Shown piece by piece: positions 1 through 12,084 of a DNA stretch of 64,000 nt. Location: assembly GCA_020631735.1 (NCBI GenBank), contig CM036159.1, positions 15,043,511-15,107,510 on the forward strand, read 5' to 3'. The position numbers were made by a program, and so were the translations under genes. A model generated the notes under the pieces. It had not been told where the DNA came from and ran no database searches. It saw only the letters and a program-made list of their open reading frames with translations. This stretch comes from Saccharum officinarum. Taxonomy: Eukaryota > Streptophyta > Magnoliopsida > Poales > Poaceae. The first letter of the stretch is position 1. Each line of letters starts with the position of its first letter.

Positions 1-1924
1 TCTTTTGCCTTATCTTCTTTGGTGTCTGTCACAGAGGAGCAGATGGAGAGTCTTGGGGACGACGAGCTGGTGTTGATCATCAGCCGGTTCTCACGGTTTT
101 ACAACAACCGCTTGAATCGCCGACGTGGTGGTGGTCCGAAGGAAGGATGCTACGACTGTGGAGATCCCGACCACTTCGTCGCCCACTGCCCCAAGAAGAA
201 CAAGCACTCCTTCAACAAGTACGACTCCAGCAAGCGCAAGGACAAGCACGAGTACACCTCCAAGCACAAGTCAAAGGGAGGATTTGACAAGGAGGCGCTG
301 AAGAAGAAGTACTTCAAGAAGGCCAAGGCTCAAGAGCACACCTTCCTCGCCTCCCTCAGTGACCTTGACAACGACATAGATGACGATCGGTCTTCTTCTC
401 CCTCGAGCGATGATGAGTCCGAGAAGAGGCGTGAGGACAAGTTGACCGGGCTTTGCTTCATCGCTAAGTCCATCCACGGAGGCTACTGCACCATGGCTAT
501 GGATGAAGGGGTGAAGCCCAACAAGGACATGCTTCCCAGTGACGATGACTCTACCGAGGTAAAACCCTCCGTCGATGCTCTTATTGTCGAGCTTGATATC
601 ATACCGATACTTTGATGAGTCAAGATAAGCTGCTGAAACATGCTGCTCGTGAGAGGAAAGAGTTTAAGGACAAGCTAGAAGTTGTGGAGAAAGAGCTTGA
701 GGAAGCTAAGAAGCTTGTTGTTCATGTGTCTGACGAGGTTGAGTGCGATGAATGTGTTGTTCATATGACTAACTTTTCTAAGTTGCAATCTAAGTATGCT
801 GCCTTGTTAGATGAGAACGATGAGCTGAAGGCTAGGTCTAGCTTGTTGGGTGCATGCAAGTCTTGTTCAGGCTTGCAATCTGAGCTGACAGAGAAGAATT
901 CTAAGATCCTTGCTCTTGAGAAGGCCAGTTCAGATAGCACTGTTGTTGAGTGTGCACGTTGTGAGAGATTGGTGTTGGAGCTTGAGTCTTACAGGCATGA
1001 CAAGATGAGATCCGAGGAAGACAACACATACCTTCGGTCCATCTTGAATTGGGTGTCTTGTAGTGAGCCGCAGTTGGGCATGATGATGAGCCAGTTCAGA
1101 CGGGGAACTGGGACATCGGGAGTAGGCTTTGCTCTAGGTGGGAAGGGTGAAAATGTCTATGGCAAAGTTGATAAGTTCAGTGGTTTGAGCCCAAGTGAGA
1201 AACCTTTCACTACTCCCAAATTGATCAAGATTAATCCACCTAAGCCTACCAAACCCACTGTGAAAGATGGAGTGTTTAAAGAACCTCCAAGAGCTCCACC
1301 CTAGAAACAAGTTTGGGTTCCAAAACCGAACCATCTCAGAAACCCACTTGACACTCTATCAAACATCTCTGAGGATCCCCTTCCTAAAGCCAAAAAGCTA
1401 CCAAGAGTGAACCATACCCACAAGAGAGTGAGCCAACAACCACCTAAGAGAGAGGTGAGGTATCACTATGACTATTGCCATAGGGATGGTCACCTTGTTG
1501 AGTTTTGCTTCAGGAGGAAGAGAGATGAGCGGCGGGAGTATGAGTTGAACAACCGGAACATGTACCGTCCGCCCCATGGCGTACATGTGCCTCCTGTTCA
1601 GAGGCGCAATGCTAGGCCAAGAGGTGCAATGCCTCAAGGTGCTAGGCCTCAGGTTGCTAGACCACGTGGTGGTCATGGTGGTCATGCCCGGCGTGGTTCA
1701 GATCATAATCAATATGACTTTGGACCTCGTGACAGTGGCTTTCAGTCCTACAGCTCTAGCGGACCACGTTTTCCCCCACATGGTGCCCGCTTTCCTCAAA
1801 TGGGACATGGCTTGTTTGGTGTTTTTCCTAACACTTTTCTAGGGCAAATGAGCCAACACTGGTATCCTTCACAGTTTACTAACCCCAGTGTTGCGCTATT
1901 TGCTTATCCTATGTCTTTCTATTG
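1..1924 (+). pseudogene. copia element 1 gag (broken, 5' truncated by the window)
   Basis: This encodes the capsid/nucleocapsid region. A CCHC zinc knuckle (CYDCGDPDHFVAHC) lies at about 148-190 and is followed by a lysine-rich and acidic region. The frame then shifts: the first frame stops at 613-615 and the next open frame starts at 612. The second frame is a Leu/Glu/Lys-rich coiled coil (about 620-1050). It is broken by a TAG at 1302-1304 but continues in the same frame with a degenerate second finger ([14 protein letters not shown], about 1470-1510). A Pro/Arg/Gly-rich tail runs to about 1921. In this lineage gag packages the element RNA in the cytoplasm. The frameshift and stop make this copy non-functional. 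Confidence 0.8.
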
Positions 1925-4900
1925 ATGCAGGACGGAGGTCTGGAGAACACATGGCTCATTGATTATGGATGCTCGCGCCACATAACCGAAAGTTCCAAAT
2001 GGTTCTCCAGCCTCGACCTCGTACAATGTAAGGAGTACATCACATTCGGGGATAATAGCAAAGGTAAAGTGCTTTCTCGTGGGACCATTCGGGTCAATGA
2101 GAGTTTTGTCTTGAAGGATGTTGCTTTGGTTTCAAACTTGCATTTCAACTTGCTTTCTGTTTCGCAACTCCTTCAAGATGGCTTTGAAGTGCGCTTTAAG
2201 ACCGGCTTGTCTCGAGTTCTCGACTCTCAGGGAAATCTTGTTTGCCAGATTGTTCTGTTTGGCCATGTCTTTCGAGCTGATTTTTCTCACTCCTTTGGCT
2301 CTTCTCGATGTTTAGTGGTCGGATCCTCCTCTGAGCTTTGGAAGTGGCATAGGAGACTTGGTCATTTGAGCTTTGACTTACTAGCTAGGTTGAGCTCACT
2401 TGATCTAATCCGAGGATTGCCTAAGTTGAAATTTGAGAAGGATTTGGTGTGTCACCCTTGTCGTCACGGGAAGATGGTTGCCGCTTCTCACTCACCTGTG
2501 AATCAAGTCATGACCAAGGAATCCGGTGAGCTACTTCACATGGACACAGTTGGTCCAGCTCGGGTTCGGTCAGAGGGTGGGAAGTGGTATGTTCTAGTGA
2601 TCGTGGATGATTTTTCTCGCTACTCTTGGGTATTTTTCATGGAGGGTAAGGATGAGGCTTTTTCACATGCTCGAGATTTGATTCTTCGGTTGCAAAATTA
2701 GTTCCCTAAAAATGCCATGAGAGCGATTCGCAGTGACAATGGCACAAAATTCAAGAATACTCACTTTGAAACCTTTTGTGCTTCTTTGGGCCTTGAGCAT
2801 CAATTTTCCTCTCCCTATGTCCCTCAGCAAAATGGTGTTGTTGAGTGCAAGAATCGGACCCTTGTTGAGATGGCTAGGATGATGCTCGATGAGCATAGGA
2901 CTCCTAGGAGATATTGGGCCGAAGCGATCAACACCGCGTGTCATGTTTCTAATCGCATCTTTCTTCGAGCCTTCATGAAGAAAACTTCTTATGAGCTGCA
3001 ATTCGGTCGACTACCCAAGGTGAGCCATTTTCGAGTGTTTGGATGCAGGTGTTTCATTCTGAAACAAGGTAATTTAGATAAATTTGAGTCTCAATCCTCG
3101 GATGGTGTCTTTCTTGGTTATGCTTTACATTCTCATGCATATCGAGTACTTAATCTTGAAACTAACCGAGTCGTAGAGACTTGTGAAGTCACTTTCGACG
3201 AGACCATGCCTTGTTCTATTCATGTTTTTGAAAGTGCATGTGATCAGGAGATTGGTGAGAGCATCTTCGTTGAGGAGAATGAGGAAGATGCTGATTGGGG
3301 AGATGCAGAGCTGACCTCTTCGGCTGTTCCAGTCGAGTCTATGACAACTACTTCGGCTCACGGACCAGATCCATCTTCTTCCACTACATGGGGTCCACAC
3401 GAGCCGCCTCCTCAGCCTACGTCGGCTGCACCTGAGGAGGCCCCAGCAGCTGTTGAGGGAAGCCCCTCGGCACATCCAGCGTCGCCACCCGCCTCAAACC
3501 ATGATCGGCGACATCAGTCAGCGTGTTACACGCTCAAGGTCATATGAAATCTCACATTTCGCTCATTCCGCTTTTGTCGCTAATTTTGAGCCACAAAATG
3601 TTGGACACGCACTTTCTGATTCCGATTGGGTCAATGCTATGCACGATGAGTTACAAAACTTTGAGAGGAATGAAGTCCGGGTCTTAGTTCCACCTCCACC
3701 TGAGTGTTACCCTATAGATATAAAATGGGTTTTCAAGAACAAGCAAAGTGAGGATGGAGTGGTGGTGAGAAATAAGGCTAGGCTAGTGGCTCAGCGGTTT
3801 TGTCAGAAAGAGGGAGTAGACTTTGAAGAAACCTTTGCTCCTATGGCCCATATCGAGGCTATAAGGATGCTCTTAGCTTATGCAGTTTTGAAAGGGTTCA
3901 AGCTGTATCAAATGGATGTGAAGAGCACCTTTTTGAACGGATACATAGAGGAAGAGGTGTATGTGAGACAATCCCCTGGCTTTGAAAATCCCAAGTATCC
4001 AAACCATGTTTACAAACTCCACAAAGCCTTGTATGGATTGAAACAAGCCCCGAGAGCCTGGTATGAGCGTTTGAAAGCCTTCTTGCTTGCTAAGGGCTTT
4101 AAGATGGGTTCCATAGATAAAACTTTGTTTCTCCTCAAGCAAGGCACTGACACACTTTTGGTTCAGACTTACGTGGATGATATCATTTTTGGTGGTTCCT
4201 CTCACGCTCTTGTTGCAAAGTTTTCTGAGACTATGAGCAGGGAATTCGAGATGAGCATGATGGGTGAGTTGACATTCTTCCTCGGGCTGCAAATCAAGCA
4301 AACACATGAAGGAACATTCGTGCACCAAGGCAAGTACACCAAGGATCTTCTGAGGAAGTTTGATATGGGTGAGGCCAAGCCTCTTTCGATGCCCATGTCG
4401 ACCACGATGGCCCTAGATGAGGACAAGGAAGGAGAAGCTGTGGACCAGAAGGAGTACCGAAGCATGATCAGATCATTGCTGTACCTAACGGTAACGAGAC
4501 CGGACATCCAGTTCGCGGTCTGCTTGTGCGCACATTTTCAGTCTTCACCGCGCACATCGCATCGTCAAGCCGTCAAGCGAATCATGAGGTACCTTCGGTT
4601 CACACCCGAATTTGGTCTTTGGTTTTTGGCTTCCTCCTCTCTTTCTCTTTGCGGTTACTCTGATGCAGATTATGCTGGTTGTCGTACTAAGAGGAAGTCC
4701 AGTTCTGGGACTTGTCAGTTTCTTGGGTCTTCTCTTGTGTCTTGGTCTTCTCGCAAGCAGTCCACTGTAGCCCAATCCACCACAGAAGCTGAGTATGTTG
4801 CTGCTGCTTGCTGTTCCCAGTTGCTTTGGATGGTTGCTACTTTGCGAGACTATGGCTTAGAGTTTAGGCGAGTGCCTTTGTTCTGTGATAACACCAGTGC

Positions 4901-5111
4901 CATATGTGTAGCCAAAAATCTCGTTCTTCACTCCAAAATCAAGCACATAGAGGTCCGTTTTCACTTCTTGTGAGACCACTATGAGAAAGGTGACATTGAC
5001 CTTATTCATGTTGACACCCACAACTAGCTCGCTGATATCTTCACTAAACCCCTTGACCAAACCTAGTTTGCTCGCTTGCGAGGAGAGCTTGGGGTTTGTT
5101 ATCCTTTTTAG
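1925..5111 (+). pseudogene. copia element 1 pol: protease, integrase, reverse transcriptase, RNase H (broken)
   Basis: The protease is recognisable at about 1950-2000 (WLIDYGCSRHIT), but the catalytic D-S/T-G triplet reads D-Y-G, which should inactivate it. The integrase has an HHCC-type finger (WHRRLGH ... CHPC, about 2340-2465) and a core with HMD, RSDNG and VVECKNR. An in-frame TAG at 2699-2701 splits the core. Reverse transcriptase (about 3600-4480) carries [34 protein letters not shown] and the catalytic YVDD at about 4170. RNase H follows with GYSDADYAG and STTEAEYVAA. Frame changes occur near 3530 (linker to RT) and stop codons at 4971-4973 and after, within the RNase H tail (LADIFTKPLD). 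Known role: copying element RNA to DNA and integrating it. This copy cannot make a functional polyprotein. Confidence 0.9.
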
Positions 5112-6568
5112 AAGAGGGAAGTTTGTGGTTCTTGTACATTAGTTTTTGGTTTTATTTTTAGTTTAGCTTTTGATTTTTGCTTTTGTATCATATTTGCATA
5201 TCATATCATCATGTATCATATTGCATCTTGAGCTTCATCCTTATAGTAGCTAGATTGATACTATGCTCTTGTTGGGGATGTTATGGATATATATGATGTG
5301 CTTTGCTTAGGCTCACTTTGATCTCTTGATATGAGCTAAAAATGCTTCTTTCAATTGTGAACATGAATAACACTTGAAGAAACTTGAAACATGTTCACCA
5401 CTACTTGTAGCAACTGGCATGTATAGGTGTGTCGAGAACCCTTTTTGCTTCGTATATATGCTTAGTTGCTATGGCTCATACCTTGAGTTACACACTTGCT
5501 TGAGAAACTTGAATTTGTGCTAAAACTTAAAAAAAAGCAAGGTATGAAAAGGTCGGGATGGGTCTTTGTTGTCCCATGTCACAGTATCGAGACAGCTCCC
5601 TATTGCACTTAAGGGTGAACTTGAGCTCTATAATGGATACCGATATCACTGTCTTAAGCTTCTGATTGCTTTTGGCATAGGCTTGACATGATCGATAAGT
5701 CAGGTTTTGATGGCATCGATAACCTCCCGCACACATTTGTTTGACAAACATTGGTGATAAGCTGCATAACTCCGATAAAATTCAATTGATTGAAAATTTG
5801 ATCAAATCACAAGTTTGTCTCATGACATGATGTGTGAACTTTGTTTGGGGTAGTTCACTTTGCATACATGTGTAGCACAAGGTTGATCTCCTGTCTATAT
5901 TTGCTATGTGCTCATTCGGTGGTGAACCCTCTTTTAAATTGCTCAAACTTGATCCAACTTGCTACAATGTCATATTTCGTCTCATTTGATCACTTTGAGC
6001 ATTTGCTAGCACTTGTATTTGTTGATATGTATACATGACAGTATCAGCTAGAGCATCTTTTCAATCTACTTGCTATAATTTTGAAGATTTTGCATTTGTG
6101 CATTTATGCATTTATAGCATGTTTTGAGGGGGAGTTGCATCCTTGGGCTCTAACTTGATAAGTGCATATGTCAACAAGGGGGAGAAGTTTCCACACTCAC
6201 AATATCACAATATATGCATTCATTTGAGTGAGATTGCATTTGTTCAGGGGGAGCTGCACTTGAGTTGCTTTTGCTAGATGTGTTGAGCCTTTGCCTCTTC
6301 TGGAGGGTCTAGTAGTTTTTCGGCTTTTCGATTGTTGCTAGTGGTGTTGAGCCCGTTGCCTCATCTTGAGGGCTAGGTTTGTTTTACTTGGTTGCGTCGA
6401 GCCGTTGCCCATGTCTTTGGGGACCAAGTTTTTTTTGCTCATTTCAAATGACCTGGTTTTGACTTTTCTTTGGTTTTTGGTTATTTGGTTGAGCTCCTTG
6501 TTTTTCTATTCTTCTTCTTTTCCTTTTGCTCAAGTTGTTCATGTATTGGTGTTGACAATGCACTCATC
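5112..6568 (+). other. copia element 1 non-coding 3' internal region with repeated purine tracts
   Basis: No protein homology is visible in this 1.46-kb stretch between RNase H and the polypurine tract. It is T-rich. The motif GGGGGAG occurs at 6128-6134, 6178-6184 and 6247-6253 before the PPT-associated copy at 6571-6577. Long 3' internal regions are usual in the SIRE/Maximus lineage and sometimes hold an envelope-like frame. None is detectable here. Confidence 0.6.
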
Positions 6569-6579
6569 AAGGGGGAGAT
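6569..6579 (+). promoter_or_regulatory. polypurine tract of copia element 1
   Basis: AAGGGGGAGAT lies immediately before TGCGAACATAAGG, which I take as the LTR start. A purine tract here primes plus-strand DNA synthesis in LTR elements. It is placed by motif and by the TG that follows, not by comparison with a second LTR. Confidence 0.7.
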
Positions 6580-6874
6580 TGCGAACATAAGGTTGACAAG
6601 TACCCTTGTGTGTTCGTTTTGTGATGAGTGATTGTCAATGTGATCCACGAAGTAGGTTGAGTGGTGATTAACCCTACCTTGGCGAAAGCCTTGTGTGCGA
6701 CATGTCTCTTGGCTTGTGGTGTGCAGGTGTGGAGCACGGAGATGGTAGCCGACGACGAGGTGAAGGTCAAGGAGGACGTGCCATGCCGATGGACCTAAGG
6801 GGTGAAGGACGGACATGAGGATTGGACCGAGGGACCCGGAGGCCGAGTGGCTAGCCGCGCTGGCTGACGCTTGG
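6580..6874 (+). repeat. copia element 1, 3' LTR, first fragment
   Basis: This is the start of the LTR, opening TGCGAAC. It runs to the CTTGG target duplication (6870-6874) of the nested LARD-like element. The sequence resumes at 22314 after the second CTTGG (22309-22313). Confidence 0.75.
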
Positions 6875-9800
6875 TGTAACGGAACCGTCGAAATTATAAG
6901 AGCACAAGTATAAAAAGATCACCGAAGTGATCAAATTCTCACACTTGAGCCCATATAACTCTGGTAGTCCAATGAAATCACGAGGGATTTCAAACCAACC
7001 AACATACAAGCCAAGATCATAGTGATTCAACATAACAAGTCACATGTTACAACCATTTCACAAGTAATTCAATATACATCGGAGTTCAACATAGTTATTA
7101 AAACTTACATTGAAAAGTAGCGGAAGCAAAGTAATTTGAAACTAACATTAATCTTATTTCAAATACATGCCAGTACCACGGTCGACTTCCAACAAAAGCA
7201 TCAGAGATAAGGTAAATAAGAAGGATCATGCCCATGATCACACTCCGCCTCTACGGCAGGAGTCAACCAACTCTTGCAGCCGCCATGATACATCATAACC
7301 TGCAACAAGTGGGGATAAAACCCTGAGTACGACAAAGTACTCAGCTAGACTTACCCGTTAGAAACCAGAAATAAGGTGACACCAAGGATCATGCAAGGCT
7401 GATATGAAGTGGGGCTAGCTTGACAACATTTTGCATAAAAGCTTAATATAGATGATCAATCATTAATGCTTAAGCATCAAGTTAATTATCATTAACCTAT
7501 CATCTATATTAGAACCTGTACTAGAGCACTCACTTTATTAGGAGCAAACAATATTAACCATAGCAGGTATAAATTGAGGCAACCTTTTCATCGTGATCCA
7601 ATTAACCATCCGTTCAATTTAATGGAATCTACGTTGCCGCTGCTCAAGTCAAGTGCTCACTAACCGGGAGCGACGACGATTCGAATCGAATTCCTATCCA
7701 GCTGGAGGGGTATTTCTAACACTCACCGAGACACGCCTGGCGAGGGCTGCTCAGGTCACCTTTGGTACAGTTCAGGAGCCGCGGGTCCGAATGATGTCGC
7801 GACCCCAAGGGCGACACTCTGCCAGGTGATAGGGACTCTAACCCCCCCTTGGTCTCACGCCAATGTCCCCAAGCACATCCTTTCTCTCCTCCAAGAAGCA
7901 ACCTACCAGTCGATTTCCGGCCTGAACTGTATTACTCGGATTCGCGGTCGGAACGACTTATCCGGCCAACTAAGTGTTAGACTGCGTTCAACATGACTCA
8001 AGGACGTACAGCGAATCGGTCCTTAAACGACTCAGACGGGGATAGATTCACACCCAAGACCTCCATGCCTTGTTGCTTCACTATCGTCATCCCGCCCGGT
8101 CTCATTTCATTTTATTAACACATGGTTCCATTCCACGATAGCAAATATAGCCAACCATGCCATATATGAATATCCCTATATCTCGCAGGTGACAGGAAAT
8201 CACCTGACTTCTACCGCTTAAAGCAGGGCTAAGCATCTACTCGATCCTAATCTATGTAGGATTCAAGGATTCATATATTTGGACAAGGAATGATATAATG
8301 CAACAAGGGTTTCCAACCAACTCCTATCACTTAATGCAACAATACTTATAACATATATAGAATTAATTGCTTTAAAGATAGGAGGCTTATAATGCTCCGG
8401 GGCTTGCCTGGGATCCGACTCAAGTTAGAGTATGTCAGATGAGTTCGCTTGGCGAGCATCTTCCAATCTACCACTTGTCCGGTCCTTCGATCTTCGGGAT
8501 GGATCCACCAACTCCATCTTCGGGTTTGGCTCCACATCAGGTCTTTCACGTGCTTCAGCTAGCGTACCTAAATGAGATGCAATAATGCATATGTATGAAT
8601 GCATAGAAGTGCAATAAACAGAGTAATCAAACAAGCATACCAAGGTTCTCATAAACACCTAGAGCTAATTAACTTAATCCTCACAAAGACATAACATAGA
8701 AGATTGCACATGCATCAATCAAGACACAAGTATTATAAGATCCTAGGGAAACAAACCAAGTACCAACAAAGACATGTGTCACACTTCAATACACAAGCAT
8801 GGCAAGTTAATCAAAGCACTAGAACTAGAAATTGCTACCTTCTGGACATCAGACCAACAGCTGAGTAATTTAATCATAACTGGAGGTATACAACTCCAAA
8901 TGACTTGCAAGAAGACATTATGAAAAGCTTATGAAATTATCTATATTTCATTTATAATCATCACAGCATGATTCCAAAGTTTAACATGTCGAATTTACAT
9001 AAATACAGAAACTGGTCTAACAAGACAGAGAGCAAGCAATTCTGTAACCCAACTTTAACAGCTATAACTCAAAAACTACTTGGCCAATTACCACCAAATT
9101 TTAATAGAAGCTAGATACATAAATTATCTACAACTTTTGTATAAATAAGTTTTACCAAAAAGCACATTATCATGAAGAACTTTGCTAAGTTCTCAGATCT
9201 GTCCAGAAACCTCATTTGCAAGAAATAATTATTAACTTATGTTGCAAACATATAATTAGACAAAATCAACTTTACCAAAATTTCACACCTGACTAATAAA
9301 CACCAGAAAACTTAGTGTCCATTTCTAAATAAATTCTTTTAATGCCTTTTCTTAATTTATTTAGATAATTAGGTGGAATTATGAACACATATCAAAAGTG
9401 CATAATAAATTCTACCAAAATTACAAAGGCCTACACATGCTCCCAAAAGTCTACTATCCAAATTTGAAACCATTTGGACATGTATAACAACCTCTTTGAA
9501 AAAGACAAATGGCTATAGCAATAAATCAGGTGAGAGCAAGTTAAACTTAACACTCAATATTTTATGTGAACACAAGGCCATATTATGAATCAATATGATA
9601 GAGAAACATCATACTAAGGTAATGGAACAACATTTTCTATTTTATCATTTATATATTATTTATAAGCTATCTATTAAGCCATAACAAGTTAACTCAATAA
9701 CTTGAGCATACAGTAAGCAATGGCCATGAAATTTATATCACAGTACATTCATAGCCTGGAAAGACTACCATAAAAATTTCACATCATTTGGAGCATCACA

Positions 9801-12069
9801 ACCCAAGATATAAAATAACAAGCAATATAATGAAATTTTCCTTATTTAACAAGGTCAAATCAAAACCCTAAGCAAACAGTGAACAAATAGTGTGTTTAAT
9901 ATTTTTCCTAGCAAGTACAAGTCATCACAAAATTAACAAAACAAGAATCACTATTTTTGGAGTTCTAAAACTCCAGATCTTGCTCTAGTTAAGTTTAAAG
10001 GCATTTTTAGAGCATTTTTAAAACTTAAATAAAGACATCAGAAAACATCTACAAACATGTAACCTTTTATGACTCTATTACATAGATCTCTTCTCAAGGT
10101 TTCCAAAAGTCCACTTTTACTATTTTTGGAGTCTCCTAGTATGAGATATGAATATTTGAAGATTTACATGAAATGGAAATTCAAAATCAGGATTAAAACC
10201 ACCCTAACTTCATTTGCTACGCCCACCCGGTTTCGCCCCCAGTCGAGTCCCCAGTGGCGCTGACGTGTGGGACCTACTGCTCAGCCGGGCCCGCCTGTCA
10301 ACCACACGCAGAGGGACAGAGAGAGGGGAAGACCGTCCCCTTCCTCTGGACGCCGGGAACAGAGGAGGTTGGTCGGCCCGCGGCTCCGGCCGGCACGGGC
10401 GGCGCCGGCGGTGAGCGGCGGGGCCGTGGCGATGCCCTGGTCTGCGCGCATCCAAGGGAGGTAGCAGCTCCCCCGGAGACCCCTCATGGCGCCCTGGCCA
10501 CGAGCGCCGGCGGCAAGGAATGATGGCGGCAGGCGGTGGCGGTGCTCCGGTGTCGAGCGACTGGATGCGAGGCACGCGGGAGGTGCAACGTGAGGTGAGG
10601 GAGGTGGTGCGGTGGTTCATTCGAGCGGAGGGAGGCCGGAGGCCGAGAATGGCGGTGGCGGCTCGGAGCTCGGCCATGGCGGCCATGGCGGCGGCGCTCT
10701 GCGCTGCGCGTGCTGCGGGCAAAGGGAGGCGAGCACGAGTGCGTGGAGAGGGTGGTGGAGTCACTAGTGCACATGGCAGAGACCGCAATGGCTAGGAGCG
10801 TTGGGCGCGACAGCGGCGGCCGGAGCTCTGCCGGCCCGGCCATGGCGCGGCCGCGCTCTGCGCGAACAAAGAGGGAGAAGGGAGTGAAGAAGGGGAAGGA
10901 AGGGGCGTACTGGTGCCCCTCCTCATCAGCGGCCGGGCGCAGGGCGCGTGGCCGAAGGTGGGATGCGCGGCAGCGGTGGAGGCGCATGGCGGCCACGTTC
11001 CGGACGCGCGGCACTCCCTGAGGCATTCCACCGAACACGTGGCGTGCGTGAAACCGCCTGACTTGGAGACCATTTCTGGGCCTGCTCGGGTCCGAATTTG
11101 GATATGGGCCAATTATGAAAGTTGTTCATTTCATGATGCCCTACAACTCTTGTTTAAGGACCTTAGTCATTAGAGCAATGTATTAGCAGCTAATTAATCT
11201 CAAAGTTGACAGCGTCAGTGAGTTGACAGTGATTAGCAACTACAAGAATTGATGGCCAAAATGAAATGCAACTTATGCCATCTTCTTGCATGGCCTTTCC
11301 CTTCAAGTGAGCTCCAACTTTTACATTTGGACCTACCCATGTTACTTAACAATTTTTGGAGAACGTGACATGCCAATGTCGATGACACTGAAATCAGGGC
11401 TTTAATTTTTAAGTGCTGAATTCAGCTCTATCTCTGACTTGTGGGCCCCTTTTTGAGCATGTTCCACTCATTTTCATGACTTGACTCTTAAATAAAGTTT
11501 GTTCCTTATAAAATTCTCCACAACTTTGTCAAAGGGTGCACAGTCATGCAAAGCTTCCAGGTCAGACTTTTGAAATGGTCAAACCACAGTGTTCTAGGGT
11601 CCATACACGGTCAACCATCACTTAGAAGCACATTTAGGCAAAATGATCAACATGAACATTGTTCCATTAAGTGCCCTAAGTGTAGTTAAGGTGTTGTAGA
11701 GTTCATCTAGAGTAATTTGGACAATTTGCAAGGTTTGGTTGATGATCTATAGTTCCATTAACTTAATGGGACAGATTCCAATAGGAATGGAACTTATCAT
11801 TTCATGTGACTTTTTGATTCCAAACTTTACGAAACTTTTCCAGGGATCAATATAGATAGTTATTGATGTGAGACATGTGAATATACTTTGATAACAAACC
11901 CAAGCATATATCTTTTAATTGAGCCTATATGTAAGCAAGGGTGCAACATCCAAGTTTCGATTAGGGTTTACTTCCATAGGTTTGACTTGGCATTGTCATC
12001 TCCACTTAATCTGTCATGTTTAAGCTCAAACCCACTACTTAGTGAATGATAAACACCTAGGGTGTTACA
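6875..12069 (-). repeat. LARD 3' LTR (left copy)
   Basis: This 5195-bp direct repeat partners 17112-22308. It holds AT-rich outer parts, a GC-rich block at about 10213-11105 with non-genic open frames, and two diverged units of a repeat about 188 bp apart (ATAACT at 8876 and 9064). That repeat is related to the tandem array in the interior. No gene is supported inside it. Confidence 0.95.
10213..11105 (-). other. GC-rich block in the LARD LTR (second copy at about 20451-21343)
   Basis: About 0.9 kb of Ala/Arg/Pro-rich open frames on both strands stands out from the AT-rich LTR. Frames up to 192 codons are open in both LTR copies, but they overlap one another on both strands. They show no recognisable domain and are explained by base composition. 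A GC-rich block sits at a similar distance from the LTR start (about 1-1.9 kb) in the related solo LTR at 29690-38433. It may be the promoter/leader part of the LTR; that is inference. Confidence 0.6.
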
Positions 12070-12084
12070 GCCCTCCCCCCTTAA
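12070..12084 (-). promoter_or_regulatory. polypurine tract of the LARD
   Basis: On the minus strand TTAAGGGGGGAGGGC directly abuts the LTR start TGTAACACC. Adjacency to the LTR and purine content identify the plus-strand primer and fix the element's orientation. Confidence 0.9.

Noticed and set aside
10210..10788. 192-codon open frame in the LARD LTR as a gene (also at 20448-21026)
   Set aside because: Open frames exist on both strands of the same GC-rich block. The product is Arg/Ala/Pro-rich without a domain, and several frame differences between LTR copies change lengths (for example the 184-codon frame at 10484-11038 is 122 codons in the other copy).
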